Shown: positions 36,478-47,819 of the stretch, piece after piece
Position numbering within the stretch: position 1 is the stretch's first letter
How the letters are laid out: each line of letters begins with the position of its first letter
From: Lactuca virosa
Lineage: Eukaryota; Streptophyta; Magnoliopsida; Asterales; Asteraceae
DNA length: 64,000 bases
NCBI GenBank assembly: GCA_928212115.1
Contig: CAKMRJ010001112.1
Coordinates: 405,456,598-405,520,597 of the forward strand
Direction of reading: 5' to 3'
Made by a program: the position numbers and the translations under genes
The notes under the pieces: model-generated
What the model was told of the DNA's origin: nothing
Seen by the model: the letters and a program-made list of their open reading frames with translations, nothing else
The model's database searches: none

Positions 36478-36511
36478 AATTTGGAAACCCTAATTTTTGT
36501 GGCTTTTACCC

Positions 36512-36576
36512 TATAAGCCATAAGATAATCTCATTTGGCCATGTTTAACCAGCCTCCATACCTTTAAAAACCCTAA
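36512..36576 (+). promoter_or_regulatory. Candidate Gyp-A promoter: TATA and telo-box
   Basis: TATAAG at 36512, then the plant telo-box AAACCCTAA at 36568-36576 (another at 36484-36492). Gyp-D has the same combination. Inference from sequence only. Confidence 0.35.
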
Positions 36577-37141
36577 TTCATCCCTTACCCTTTGTGTGGT
36601 GCTTTTGAGCTCTTGTGAAGCTTTTGTGGTGTATTTTGTGCATCTTGAAGGGGAAGGAGAAGGTTGAAGACTCATCCTTTGGAGGGGAGATTAGAGATCC
36701 AACTTTAGCACCTTAATTTCATGGCTTTTGAGGTATAAAGTTCAAAGCTTATCATCTCATTTCATAGATCTACTCTTTGGCTTGTTTTTGACTATTTTGG
36801 TTCCTTTTTGGTTGGTTTTGTGAGCTAAGGAAGTTTATGGAGCTTATCCTTTTAGATCGGGGCATATTAAGGGTTTCTTAAGCATAAAGGTGAAAATTTT
36901 ATGGTGGGATTGGTCTCATGCATGTGTTAAGTCATTTATTAAGTTCTTTTGAGCTCTAGAGCCCCATTAAGCCATGCATGCACGTAAAGTTGACAACTTT
37001 ACATGATAAACCACCTTAAGGAAGTCAGATCTGAGTTTGGGTTGAAGTCATAATCGATTAAGGTATGAATTTTGGAAGTTGGCCAAGTTGGTGTAGTACA
37101 ATGGGTGCAGAAGCCCTTAAGCGCATACACTAAGCGTACAA

Positions 37142-37166
37142 GCTGAGTACGCCCTGCGTACTCAGC
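37142..37166. repeat. Perfect 11-bp-arm palindrome in Gyp-A LTR
   Basis: Arms GCTGAGTACGC and GCGTACTCAGC around CCT. It uses the same GTACGC half-site as the upstream cluster. Confidence 0.85.
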
Positions 37167-37565
37167 AGATTGGGCTTCAAACTTTTGGGATCTTGGTTTT
37201 TGGCCATGTTAGACTTTAATTGTCGTGGGCCTTGTTGGGTCATCAAAATTTTATTGTTGGGTTGTTGATATTTTATCGGACTCTCTTGGTTGAAGGCCCA
37301 TGAATGGGATTAGGCCCAATATGGAAAATTAGGCCATATTTGGGCTTTGGGTGATTATTTTGGAATTTGGGCCCTTTACACAATTGGATTGGGCCTTGGC
37401 CTTGGGCCAAGTTGGGTAAAGGGTAAAAAGGTCTTTTACCCTAGTTTGGACTCTTAGTGTGAGTCGGGATCCAATTATTAATCAGATGCTATTTTGTGGT
37501 TGATAGTGCGGGGATTTTAGCGGACCAGTAGCCAGAGATTTATCTGTGGGATTCAGCAGTGTGAG

Positions 37566-37980
37566 GTGAGTTTCCTCACCATTTTTAACGGGTCTAAGGC
37601 ACCAATGTCGGCCCAGGATCAGTTATGCTAGAATACTAGATGTCTGTGTGACTCTTGTATGTGTATCTGCGTGTATGCTTACTGGGTGGAGCCCGATGAT
37701 TATTCAGAATGATATTATCTTGTTATGCTTATATGATTTGTATGTGGGCGGGGCCCATTATGTGAGTTTGGGTAGGGCCCGTTATACTCAGTGGGTGGGG
37801 CTCGTTATGTGATTTTGGGCGGGGCCCGTTATATTCAGTGGGCGGGGCGCGTTATGCGAGTGTCGGCGGGGCTCGTTACACTCATTGGGTGGGGCCCATT
37901 ATATGCTTGATGTGTGTGGTATGTGGTATCTTGGGGAACTCACTAAGCTTTGTGCTTACGGTTTTCAGTGTATGTTTCAG
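37566..37980 (+). other. Predicted intron in Gyp-A LTR
   Basis: Donor GAG|GTGAGTTT at 37566. Near the end is ACTAAGCTTTGTGCTTACGG with branch-like CTTAC, then a T-rich stretch and ATGTTTCAG|GTA ending at 37980. The same donor, branch and acceptor order appears in Gyp-C and Gyp-D and, more loosely, in Gyp-B. The tandem array lies inside. No transcript evidence is available here. Confidence 0.5.
37683..37906. repeat. Gyp-A array: 23/24-bp alternating units
   Basis: Units start GGGYGGGGCYCRTTAT at 37746, 37770, 37793, 37817, 37840, 37864 and 37887. Spacings are 24, 23, 24, 23, 24, 23, so the real period is a 47-bp dimer. An outlying unit lies at 37683. Cores such as GGGCCC are self-complementary. 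Confidence 0.9.
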
Positions 37981-38183
37981 GTATTTTTTGGTTTCAAAGG
38001 AAAGAGCTTGGGATGATTGCAGAGCACACACCACTCAATTCCACATTATGTGATTTACTCTGACAATGATGATGTATTGATAAAATTTGATTACCATGGT
38101 TTTATGACAATGACATGGTTTACTGTTTTTTATGATTGTAAAAATGAAAAATTTTCGTTTCTTATTTTTGGGACGTTACAAGT

Positions 38184-38196
38184 TGGTATCAGAGCC
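38184..38196 (+). other. Gyp-A primer binding site
   Basis: TGGTATCAGAGCC three bases after the LTR. Confidence 0.88.
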
Positions 38197-38649
38197 TTGG
38201 TTTGAGGGATTCAGACATACTCTCGGGCCTGTCTGAACTTAAACTGAGGATTTGGTAAAGTTTTGTTTTTCAAAAAGAAATGTTTTTAAGGAAAAAGGGT
38301 TTTCTAATACAAGAAAGGGTGTGGTGCATGCAATCGATCGAGCTCAAGTAATTTTTTCCCAAAATACCCATACATGTTATCTGATATGATTTTATTTATG
38401 AATCTATGAATCACATGCTAGTTAGGGCTAAGGATTTGCTCAGTGTTTGCATGATAGAATGCTAGGAGAGATTCCTTGTATGCATATTATATGAGCTTGT
38501 AGACTTGCATGCTAGTTTTGATCAGTCAGTGATAGATTGGCTTGATATGTGATGCCTTGTAGCCTAGGAAGCATGGGATGCTAGATTGGGTATAATTTGT
38601 ATGCGTGTGACAATTGGCAGCGAGAGTGGAAGTTTCTAGTCTGAGTTGT
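38197..38649 (+). other. Gyp-A leader after the primer site
   Basis: Similar to 58808-59220 of Gyp-D (shared GAGGGATTC, CTGAACT, GAGCTCAAGTAA, CATGCTAGTTAGGGCTA). Non-coding as far as I can see. Confidence 0.6.
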
Positions 38650-38932
38650 TGTGACATCCCCAATTTCTCGGCCAGAAAAAACCGATTTAATTTATGCTTT
38701 TAAAATAAAATCAGAGTAATCTTTTAAAAGATGTTGCAGAATGTGTTCCCAAAAAAACATGATAAATATATTATCAAATCATTTCCGAGGAAATGTATTT
38801 TATTCATTTTAAAACTTTGGGATGTCATAGTCAATATAGAAAACATAAGCATAAACAGAACTTACATTCATTTACACTAGTGATCTTACATCTCCTTTAA
38901 TCGCTCATTGTAACGTAGCTTCATATCGACAC

Positions 38933-39478
38933 CTGTGATACAAATAACTTGAGTGGGTCAGGTTAGGAAACCTGGCGAGTATATAGGGTTTTCAACCCAC
39001 AATAATAAAGTTATTGTGTTTTATCATCAGATAATTAATCCAATTACCCATCCCCATTATCTTCTTTATTTCTTAAGGATTTACCCTAAGAACCATCTAT
39101 CACTCATTCCTAAGGATTCATCCTAAGGAATAGGCACGAAGTACATCGTTGCCAGGGTTTATACAAAAGGCACTAAGTCCATAGCTGCCAAGGTTTATAC
39201 ATCAGGTACTAAGTCCATAGCTGCCAAGGTGTATTCAACATGTGCTAAGTCAATAGCGCTCATTTAACGACAGTATTATTCACGGGAATCCACCTGCAAT
39301 ACATGTCAATGGGTTTTTAGAGTACATCTGATGAACATATAGTTCACAACACGTACAGGTTGCGAGCCTGCTAGTGTTCCACGGACCATCTAGAATAGTC
39401 CATGGTTGTCATCCATACTCTTCTGAATGACGGGGGCCAACGTTTGGGTAAGGGCTTCTCTCATATTTCACCCCTCAC
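38933..39478 (-). other. Predicted intron in Gyp-B LTR
   Basis: On the minus strand a donor GGGTGAGG lies near 39478, a branch-like CTAAC lies near 38965, and the acceptor ATCACAG|GTG ends at 38933. The donor is weaker than in the other LTRs. The array at 39132-39260 falls inside. Confidence 0.35.
39132..39260. repeat. Gyp-B array: 36-bp units
   Basis: AGGCACTAAGTCCATAGCTG-type units start at 39132, 39168, 39204 and 39240, exactly 36 bp apart. In the best units GGCA and TGCC form short inverted arms. Confidence 0.85.
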
Positions 39479-41279
39479 CCTCATCTCATGATCTATATCA
39501 CCAATCATCTCATTTATCCAACTCATCCTTCATCGCATACCAATTATTTCATCTACCCATGTTTTACCCAACATTTTTGTAGATATAAAAATACATATAC
39601 AGTTTAAAACTTGTATAAAACATCTATTCAACACCCATCTCAAATAAACAAACAATATAATTACACATATCACGTATTTTATAGAAAATACTTCATATCT
39701 ATATGTAAGATTAAAGTGACTACACGCTCACTTGATTTAAGGATAATCGGGTAGCACTCGTTTCTTAAAACGATCGTTTCCAATGAAACCGGGAGCTTTA
39801 ATGAACAATTGGGCGTTGCAAGGGTTGAGCTTCAAACCAAAAAGATAAATTTCTCGGGGTCTTCGGACACTACGGGACGTTCTTCAGGTGTTGGATATGA
39901 TATCGGGGCTTCGGGGGGTGTAAGGAAGTTTAGGGAGGTGAAAGAAGTGAAAAAGGATGAAAAATGGTGTAAAAGTGGTGTAGGAACCGGGAGGGTTCGC
40001 ACCTCCTTTTATACCCTGCGAGGGTTCGGATCCGAGGGAAGAAGAAGCCACGAGTCGGACAGGTGGCGAGGCCGAGACACGCGTCAGCAGCGAAGGCGAG
40101 GACATGCATCAGCTTTGGACTAGACCTCGCTTCGGTCGAATCAGCAAGCGGACACGGGGCAGGCTCGTATGCGAGGCGACGTGGCTGATTCTGAGCCATG
40201 CATGCGAAATTTCTCGGATTTTGTGCCCCGAAATTCAAAAATTCATAATTTTCGTATACGAGCTCTGTTTTCAACGTTCTTTATATACACGCGTAGGTGA
40301 GATTATACTCTACGACTTTCGTTTAGACTCCGTCGGCTAATTTTGACTTTATTTTTAATATTATTATTTTTAACAGACCGGGACAGGAAAATCCATTAAA
40401 AAATCATAACTTCTTCATCCAACGTCCGTTTTTGTCTGTCTTTTTACCGTTGTACTACTATTGATGAGATCTTCGATTCTCGTTTAGGTTGTGTCGGCTA
40501 AAAATCACTCGATCTAAAATTCGAGTTTTTAGTTGTCTACTGCTAAGCTGAAACTTAAAAAAAATCATAACTTCCTCATACAAAGTCAGATTTGGGCATT
40601 CTTTTTTTGCACGCTCTTGGTTTAACGAACACTACGACTTTCATTTAGATTGCTAAGGCTAAAAATCATTTTATCGTAAATTCACTTTTTACATCACACA
40701 GCCTCATGTCGGTTCTGTCGCGAAACTTCGACATGTCATAACTTTTTCGTTATAACTCGGATTTCAGTATTTTTATATCTCCAGAATCCTTATTTCAACC
40801 ACTACAAATTTCTTCATAGATATCAGGTTTGTCTAACATTTATTTTCGACGCTTATTTTTACCCATAATTCATTAAATTATAATAATTAAGCATAAAATA
40901 CATAATAATCAAATAATACATCTTATTATTTCAAAACAAGTTACAAAGGTTGGCCTAGACTATTACATCATCATTAGTGCCTAGCCTAGAAACACGGGTG
41001 TTACGGTTGTAGTATGTGAGATTGGATGTTGTTGGTTATTCTATGGATTGGAATGTTACTGCACGAATGCTACTTGCTTTGTGCTTTGTAGAACTCTTAA
41101 GTGATGTAAGTTAGATATTAAGTGAATATGTCAATTCACATGTGACAAAGGTTGGATAATCTCAGAGTGTCAGATTTGACCCTATTGCGCAACTCTCGTT
41201 TGAGTCTAACCGTTGTAGGGACGAGTCTTTTACTCGAAGGATTATCTAAGCTTTGTTGCACATGATTGTATTCATGAAG

Positions 41280-42430
41280 TGGGTAACTGACATTATGGGG
41301 AGTTCTTCACCAACTGATGGCAGGGTGAGGATGGAAAACCTAGGAAGGCCTAGGAAGTGCTTCGGTGGGTTTAGTTGCGCTGTTTAGCGATCATTGTAGT
41401 ATCGGTTGAGGAGGTGACTTAGAGGATTCAAGATGATTCTCGAGGAAAGTATGGATAGGTGTGGAAGGTAATATTGGGACCGTACTACTGAAATCACATG
41501 ATCCATACTCGAGTAGGGGAGAGTACTGGAGAATCTAGGAAGCATGTAGGATGAGGATTCTTAGATATGTTCTGATCATTTGTATGGTTATTTTTCAGAA
41601 TGGTGATGAGCACTCGGTAAGGAAGCTTGGGTTCGGATACAGGCTCAGGTGCAGGTACTGGGCCGATCGATGAGCACATGCGGGAGTTCATCTCGTCGGA
41701 TATTACCTGCGGTAATTTGGAGTGTACTCTGGTGATATTTAGTTCGGTCAAGGAGGGGATTTCGGAACTCTTGGACGGTCGTCTCGGGGCTTCTCCAGAC
41801 CGAGATTGTAGCAGGGCAGTCAGGGGCTCATCTGGAGCCCAAAGTTTATGGAGCCTTAGAATCCTTCAGGAAGGGGGATCTTATTGATAGTTCTTATCGT
41901 ATGGGATCGGAGGTGGGTTATGCACCAGGTTTTCTGTGGGATCAATCCCATGATTGGATTGCCATAGAGGTTTCGCGATCTTTACGCTTCATTAGGCGTG
42001 TCACTGATAAATTGTTCGCCAATTTCGAGGGTCGGGCTTTGGCTGTTCAGACGGTTGATGGGATGGTCGGGGTAACCCAGGAGCAGGAGATTGGTTCGGA
42101 TAGGAAACTGGGGAAGAGGAAGCAGACTCATGTTCCGTCTCGGTGAGCTGAGCAGTTGGTTGTCGCCATGGGTAGTATTAGAGACCCGAGGGGCCATGAT
42201 GGTTACACAAAGGATGAAGGGGCACAGGAAAGTGTGCGCGACAAGTCTAAGTGTGGCAGGTGCGGATGGAAGGGCCACCTCGGCCAAGAATGCACCTTGG
42301 AGGTAGAATTGTGCCATCGTTGTCATCAGCCTCATCATATCAGGGCGAATTGCCCACGCATAGTGTTGGGGCAACTCAGGTTCGATCGCAAGTACTTTGG
42401 CAGGAAGAGGAGGTCAGGATTTCTTCAGAT
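41280..42430 (+). pseudogene. gag: Gyp-A gag (broken)
   Basis: Gag remnants in several frames. The best part is the nucleocapsid at about 42240-42360 with two CCHC knuckles, CGRCGWKGHLGQEC and CHRCHQPHHIRANC. Upstream, 41900-42150 has a basic, Gln-rich linker in another frame. The frame runs into the Cop-E insertion zone at 42550. Confidence 0.75.
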
Positions 42431-42555
42431 GCTATCGCAAGTATATTATCTTTTGCTTTTCTCTTGATTATTATCTGTATTTATATTCCTTTGACATCTT
42501 GTTGGGAATGGGTAAGCATTATCTCCGGGTCAATTCTTTATTTTGTCTGGGTTAT

Positions 42556-43310
42556 TGTTGGATTTTGTATACTACAACATCCTATGGTGCACATACAACC
42601 CTAAAAGTTTTGGATCTATGTTTTCTCTAATTATACATGCATATGGTTTCCAAAGATTTAAGCCTACAACTAGCATACAAATAACATATGTATAATAAGA
42701 CAAGTTTTAGACATACCTCTTGATGTTGTTGATGTTGCTAGGAAGACTTTGGCCTTTAAGAACTTAGTGCCCCAAGTGTTGCACCTCAAATGGAATCACA
42801 ACTCACCTAGGACAAAGGTGACTCTTGAGAGAGAATTTCCATGCACCAAAAACACCTTCATGAACTCCAAGAACTAGAAGTGGCGTTTTTAGGTTATGGA
42901 GCTCATTTTTATATGTAGGATTCCAAGAGTCATGGGTAAAACCCAAATCCATACCCATGGGTTTTATGATCCATCGTTCATGTGGCCCACTCTTTATGTA
43001 TTTATGCATAAACTTAGTCTAATATGGATCATAAGCCCAACACATATAAATATAACCAATTACCATAATTAGTCCCCATAGATTTAATTAGTCTCTTTTG
43101 ATCACTAAATTAATTCCAAACTAATTCTTGATCAATACTAATTAAATCATATGATTTCATATTAATATATTAGAACTTATAATATAGAACCTCTTCTCAA
43201 AAGTCCATCCTAACAAATTGTCCTGATGTTATGCAACCCAAATGGACCATGCTACTCTTGGGTCGAGTACATACCAATAATAGTTATGGGCTTAGACATC
43301 TAATCCAACA
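42556..43310 (-). mobile_element. Cop-E: copia solo LTR
   Basis: 755 bp, TGTTGGATTTTG to TAATCCAACA, flanked by direct GTTAT (42551-42555 and 43311-43315). It is a diverged member of the Cop-B LTR family. No interior, hence a solo LTR. Confidence 0.9.
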
Positions 43311-43315
43311 GTTAT

Positions 43316-43475
43316 TTCATCAAGAGTTGTTAAATGCCTTTTTGCATGCCAAGAGTCCTTCGTGGGTCATATCTTGCTGAGCGAGATTCCGTTGTTCGAG
43401 TGATTGTTCCGGTTCTTTGTTGGGTTCAGTTTAGGGGTTTTGATTGAGAGATCTCTAGTCGAATTAGCATGATTA
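43316..43475 (+). pseudogene. Gyp-A pol fragment between two copia insertions
   Basis: Short piece with CATGCCAAGAGTCCTTCGTG resembling Gyp-D near 60340. Probably the protease-RT spacer. Too short and broken for a firm domain call. Confidence 0.4.
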
Positions 43476-46085
43476 TGTTGGGTTTTGAGCATTCTAACAC
43501 TCCTATGGTGTACATGCAACCCTATAAACCTTGGATCTATGTTTTCTATAATATACATGCAAATATTAACTATTCCAAGGTTTCATCCTAACTAGCATAT
43601 TATGAAGCACCTATACTACAAAGTTCTAGTTAGATGACATACCTTTTGATGTAGCTTGATGTCTTCAAGCTTTAAGAGCTTAGCCCCAATAGTGTGGAAG
43701 CCTCAAATGGAATCACAAATCACCAAAACACCTTGGAAGAACTTGAGAGAATATGTATGCACACTAAAATCGGCCCACTCTTATTTTCACACACTTGTGC
43801 CAATTTTGTGAGCCAAGGACCCCTTTTTATATATTATGGAGGATTAGGGTTACATCCATGTAAACCCTAATACCCATGACCTTTCATTTAAATAGGATCC
43901 ATGGGTTAAAAGCTCCATGGACCATCCATGAAAGCTTAGCCCAACCTAAATGAACTTGGCCCATTCCATATATATAAGAGTCCATATTTAATTAGTTCTT
44001 TTTGATCACTTAATTAATTCTAAATTAATTCTTGATCAATACTAATTAAATAATATGATTCCATATTAATATATTAGAACTTATAATATATTAATATAAA
44101 TCATAAATATACTATTCTCAAAAGACTATCCATATAAATTGTGCCGGTGAAGTGCAACCCAAATGGACCATGCCGGGTCGGGTCAAGTACATACCAAATA
44201 TAGTTATGGACTTAGACATTAATCCAATAGTCTCCCACTTGGATAAGTCTAAAACTATTATTTGAGTATGACTTCAAAACCTAACTGGCAATCGTAGCTC
44301 TTAAAGTCGTTGTCGAACTCTGACCTTGTCAATGACTTGTCCATTAGATAAGGGATCATATATTCCTCCATTCTAGATATCATATGGACTGAGACATGGA
44401 TTATAATCATTCTCTCTGTCCATTTTGTTTTTTCCCGATTTTCGATTTATGATGACTGACTGATTGAACAAATCAAATCAGTCATGGCTTGGCCAAGCAC
44501 TCACATGTGTCATCGCTAAATCATCGAGGGGCCCCAAATATCGCTTTTATCCCGAAGGTAAAGGAATGGATAAACTTCGACTCATATGGCTTGTTCTACT
44601 ACTTGTTGAATCATACACAAAGGCACGTTTTATAACATCGAGTTACCAAATGCGTTTTCGTGCAATCAATGTATAACCAACTCATAGTAACAACTCATAT
44701 CTCTAGGTTTGAAGAATAGAAGATATTATCATCTCATGATCACTCGTGATAAAATCCATGAAGTGATTCAAATGAGCGCGGGTTGAATCCAATACTCAGA
44801 ACTTATGAGCACTCATGAGTGTTGTAGCACCACTTTGTCCACGAACTTGGACCTCTACAAACCAACCCATGACAGTCTTGATTCATATCTACTTCCAACA
44901 TATGACCGACTGTGGATGGTTTGAATAACTTAATCATTCAGGAAGAGCGACTTAGTTATTCTGGAAGTCAAAACATGCAAAGTGAAACACAAGAATAAAT
45001 GAATCAAATATGGTATCAAACCCTATGAATATAAATAAACACTTTTATTTATCACCATACTGATTACTCATTATTCATTGTTTCGGTTTTATCAACTTTC
45101 TACTTGAATTAAAAACACTAGTTGTCCCATGCTCCAAGCATGTACACTATGTTTTTCTTAAACAATAGCTTTCCCATACACCAAGTATGCACTCTATGTT
45201 TATCTATGATCCTTACTTTGTGAACTAGATCGATTGAACATAATTTCAATGATTCTCTTTTCACACTTCCAAATCCTTGTCGTAAATGTAAGAATTCCTA
45301 ACATTTATTGAAATCTGTTTAGATTTTAAACTTATATGCACTGTTCCTCTTGTAATGATTATGCACAAAGCCACAAGGACTTGGCAACAATCATTACAGA
45401 GTATTCCAATGGAGAGAAATTCCATGGAAACGATGTCTCAAATTCAAAGCGCATTGCTTTGAACATGCTTCTTGCATTAAGTTTCTTTAACCTTACACAG
45501 ATTGCTTCCACCTATGAAGAGACAACTCCATATTCTCATTTTGACTATCACTTCTGAACAAGAGATGCCTCTTTTCAGAATATGTCAATATGGTCCTTCC
45601 AAAATTAGCACTATACTTCCAACTGTCCCTGAGCAACCAATCTTTGGTAAACCTCAGATTGTCCTCGACAATTGTTTAATCATTTTAGTCATATCCAATT
45701 CTAGACCTTTTCCCTTCTTAATGCCTCTGGGCATTTGGAAAAATTTAGAAATGACAAATATTATAGCACATGCAATCGATCCTGTACCCAAAGCAAATGG
45801 TACACGATTCATGATGTCTCACATAAAGACATGATTCTAGACCAGTCTTTTGCTACAATATTTTTATTTGCCATGTTTTCAAAATTTGACTATGAAGAGG
45901 GATGCCGTAATCATAATCGAATTTTGAGAACGCAATATATAGAATTTCCTTAAGTTGAACCAATCCAACATGAAATTCATATATATATATTCTTGACTAA
46001 AGATGATTAAGGTCTCAATCTAAGCCTTTAAAACTGAAATGAAGTATATCCTCTCCCTTAATTATAGCAAAATAACTTTTTCAAT
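43476..46085 (-). mobile_element. Cop-F: truncated copia element
   Basis: An LTR of the Cop-B family (43476-44229, end mutated to CCAATA) is followed by a polypurine tract and ~1.85 kb of interior homologous to 6462-8275. The match stops at about 46085, where Gyp-A sequence resumes. The 5' part, 5' LTR and adjoining Gyp-A pol were therefore lost in one deletion. No second target duplication. Confidence 0.8.
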
Positions 46086-46505
46086 CAGGATGAGCCTTTT
46101 TCTCGGAGGAATATCTTATCCCTTTCGTCAAATGAAAGTTTCCAGCAGTAGTGAATGGTCTGTGATTCTGTTTTCCAGTGGGAACCTTAGGTAATCAGAA
46201 GTTGGGTAGTCAGTTTGAAGGACAAGTGGAATGGAATTAGCAAAGGTTCGGTAGGGGCGGTCTGTCGGGGAGTCATACCAATTCGAGATTTCAAACTTCG
46301 AGTAAAGTAGAAGTGGTTATTCTGCAGGAGATTAATTTAGGTTACGAAAGGATTCGTTCATCATCAAGTTTGGAGAGCCCTACTAAGTTTGGGTTTGGTT
46401 TCCTTTGGGAAGGCTGTTGTATGCTCGAGGTTGTGGTTGTGGTGCTCAGGCTGTCTGGAACGCCAGGGATAATAAGGAATGATTTCAATGACAAAAATCT
46501 AATTT
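46086..46505 (+). pseudogene. Gyp-A pol 3' end
   Basis: Similar to the last ~350 bp of the Gyp-D interior (shared GTGGGAAC, AGAAGTTG.GTAGTCA, GGAATGATTTC). Represents the end of pol with stops. Confidence 0.5.
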
Positions 46506-46518
46506 AAGTGGTGGAGAG
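46506..46518 (+). other. Gyp-A polypurine tract
   Basis: AAGTGGTGGAGAG, two bases before the 3' LTR. Confidence 0.8.
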
Positions 46519-46519
46519 T

Positions 46520-46912
46520 TGTAACACTTGGTTCATTATACTTTTCAGTTTAGACCCTTAGGGTGTAATGGTTTGCAGAATTGGTCCCTAGGGGACAGAA
46601 TCGTCAACTTCAAGAAAGATGGAGTACGTTGGGCGCACTCCTTATACGCTGGGCATACTAGCAGATGGTGGTTGCGGAGCTCATCTACGTACGTTGGGCG
46701 TATGTGGAGTACGCTTAGCGTATGTAAGCAAGTTGGAAACCCTAATTTTTGGGCTTGTACCCGATATAAGCCATAAGATAGTCTCATTTGGCCTTGTTTA
46801 ACCAACCTCCATACCTTTGAAAACCCTAATACGTCCCTTAGCCTTTGTGTGGTGCTTTTGAGCTCTTTTAAAGCTTTTGTGGTGTATTTTTAGCATCTTG
46901 AAGGGGAAGGAG
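46520..46912 (+). repeat. Gyp-A 3' LTR, left 393 bp
   Basis: Matches 36268-36660. Ends at GGGGAAGGAG, where Cop-G begins. Confidence 0.9.
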
Positions 46913-47243
46913 TGATGGGTTTTGAGCATTCTAATACTCCTATGGTGTACATGCAACCCTAGAAACCTTGGATCTATGTTTTCTCTAATATTTATGTAAA
47001 TTTGATTTTCCAAGGTTCTCATCCTAACTAGCATGGCATGGGGTACTTGTAATATAAAAACTAGTAGAATGACATACCTTTCTTGTAGCTTGGATTCCTT
47101 AAGACCTTGTGAGCCTAGCACCCCAAATGTGACGCCTCAAATGTTTCACACAACACCTACAACTCTTGGAATAACTTGAGAGAAGAACACTTTGATCACA
47201 AAATCGGCTAGCCCTCATTGTCTTGTCTTAGTCGTCGATTTTA

Positions 47244-47283
47244 CTCCATATGAGGTTCTTTATATAGTGTGTCACATGTAGGG
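47244..47283. repeat. 40-bp inverted duplication, copy 1
   Basis: Exact reverse complement of 47780-47819. This copy is in the expected LTR context. Confidence 0.9.
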
Positions 47284-47346
47284 TTACACCATGTAAACCC
47301 TAATGTGCATGGATTTTCATTTCCCCCATGATCCATGGGTTATAAC

Positions 47347-47514
47347 TAGGGGTGTAAACGAGCCGAGCCGAGCCCGAGCCTGACCAATCTCGAGCTCGGC
47401 TCGTTTAATTTTGAGGAAGCTCGAGCTCGAGCTATTTGGAGCCTTAAATGAAGCTCGAGCTCGGCTCGTGAACAATTTAGTGGGCTTGCGAGCCTAATCG
47501 AGCCTAAACGAGCC

Positions 47515-47583
<69 letters not shown>

Positions 47584-47784
47584 ATATAATATATATATAG
47601 GCTCGTTTAAGCTCATTTAGGCTCGCGAGCCCATGAATTGAAGCTCGGCTCGAGCTCGTTTAATAAACGAGCCTCATATTTAGGCTCGAGCTCGGCTCCG
47701 ACTTGTTTAATTCGATCTCGAGTCGAGCTTTTAACGAGTCGATCCCGAGTAGCTCACGAGTAGCTCGGCTCACTTACACCCCTA
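47347..47784. mobile_element. FB-1: foldback MITE rich in GAGCTCGAGC
   Basis: Ends TAGGGGTGTAA and TTACACCCCTA are inverted repeats. Both halves are full of complementary GAGCTCGGCTCG motifs around a TA/TG microsatellite centre (about 47517-47582), so the whole element is one long imperfect hairpin. The TAGGGGTGTAA terminus is hAT-like. There is no 8-bp target duplication, which fits the rearranged right junction. Confidence 0.75.
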
Positions 47785-47819
47785 CATGTGACACACTATA
47801 TAAAGAACCTCATATGGAG
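47780..47819. repeat. 40-bp inverted duplication, copy 2
   Basis: Exact reverse complement of 47244-47283, attached to the right end of FB-1 through the shared bases CCCTA. Confidence 0.9.

Larger units (their letters stand above)
36268..38180 (+). repeat. Gyp-A 5' LTR
   Basis: 1913 bp, TGTAACACTTGG to GGACGTTACA. It contains two palindrome clusters, a candidate promoter, a predicted intron and a tandem array, annotated separately. GTAAAGTTGACAACTTTAC at 36984-37002 is nearly palindromic and is conserved in Gyp-C (about 55697-55716). Confidence 0.9.
38650..41005 (-). mobile_element. Gyp-B: minus-strand gypsy solo LTR
   Basis: A 2356-bp block runs from TGTGACATCCCC to GGTGTTACG, flanked by direct GTTGT (38645-38649 and 41006-41010). 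On the minus strand it starts CGTAACACCCG, one change from the usual TGTAACACCC. There is no interior, so it is a solo LTR left by LTR-LTR recombination. Open frames within it (for example 39809-40123) are LTR sequence. Confidence 0.8.
36268..46912 (+). mobile_element. Gyp-A: old Ty3/gypsy element with several insertions
   Basis: The 5' LTR (36268-38180), primer site, gag with two zinc knuckles, polypurine tract and first 393 bp of the 3' LTR (46520-46912) are all on the + strand. LTR copies differ by roughly 11% over the shared part, by eye, so it is the oldest element of this stack. It holds solo LTRs Gyp-B and Cop-E and the truncated Cop-F. Most of pol is deleted. Cop-G cuts its 3' LTR at 46913. 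Confidence 0.9.

Noticed and set aside
37746..37906. Regularly spaced repeats resembling a CRISPR array
   Set aside because: Units are directly adjacent with no unique spacers, lie in a plant LTR, and there are no cas genes.
39809..40274. GC-rich open frames on both strands
   Set aside because: Inside the Gyp-B solo LTR; no recognisable protein content.
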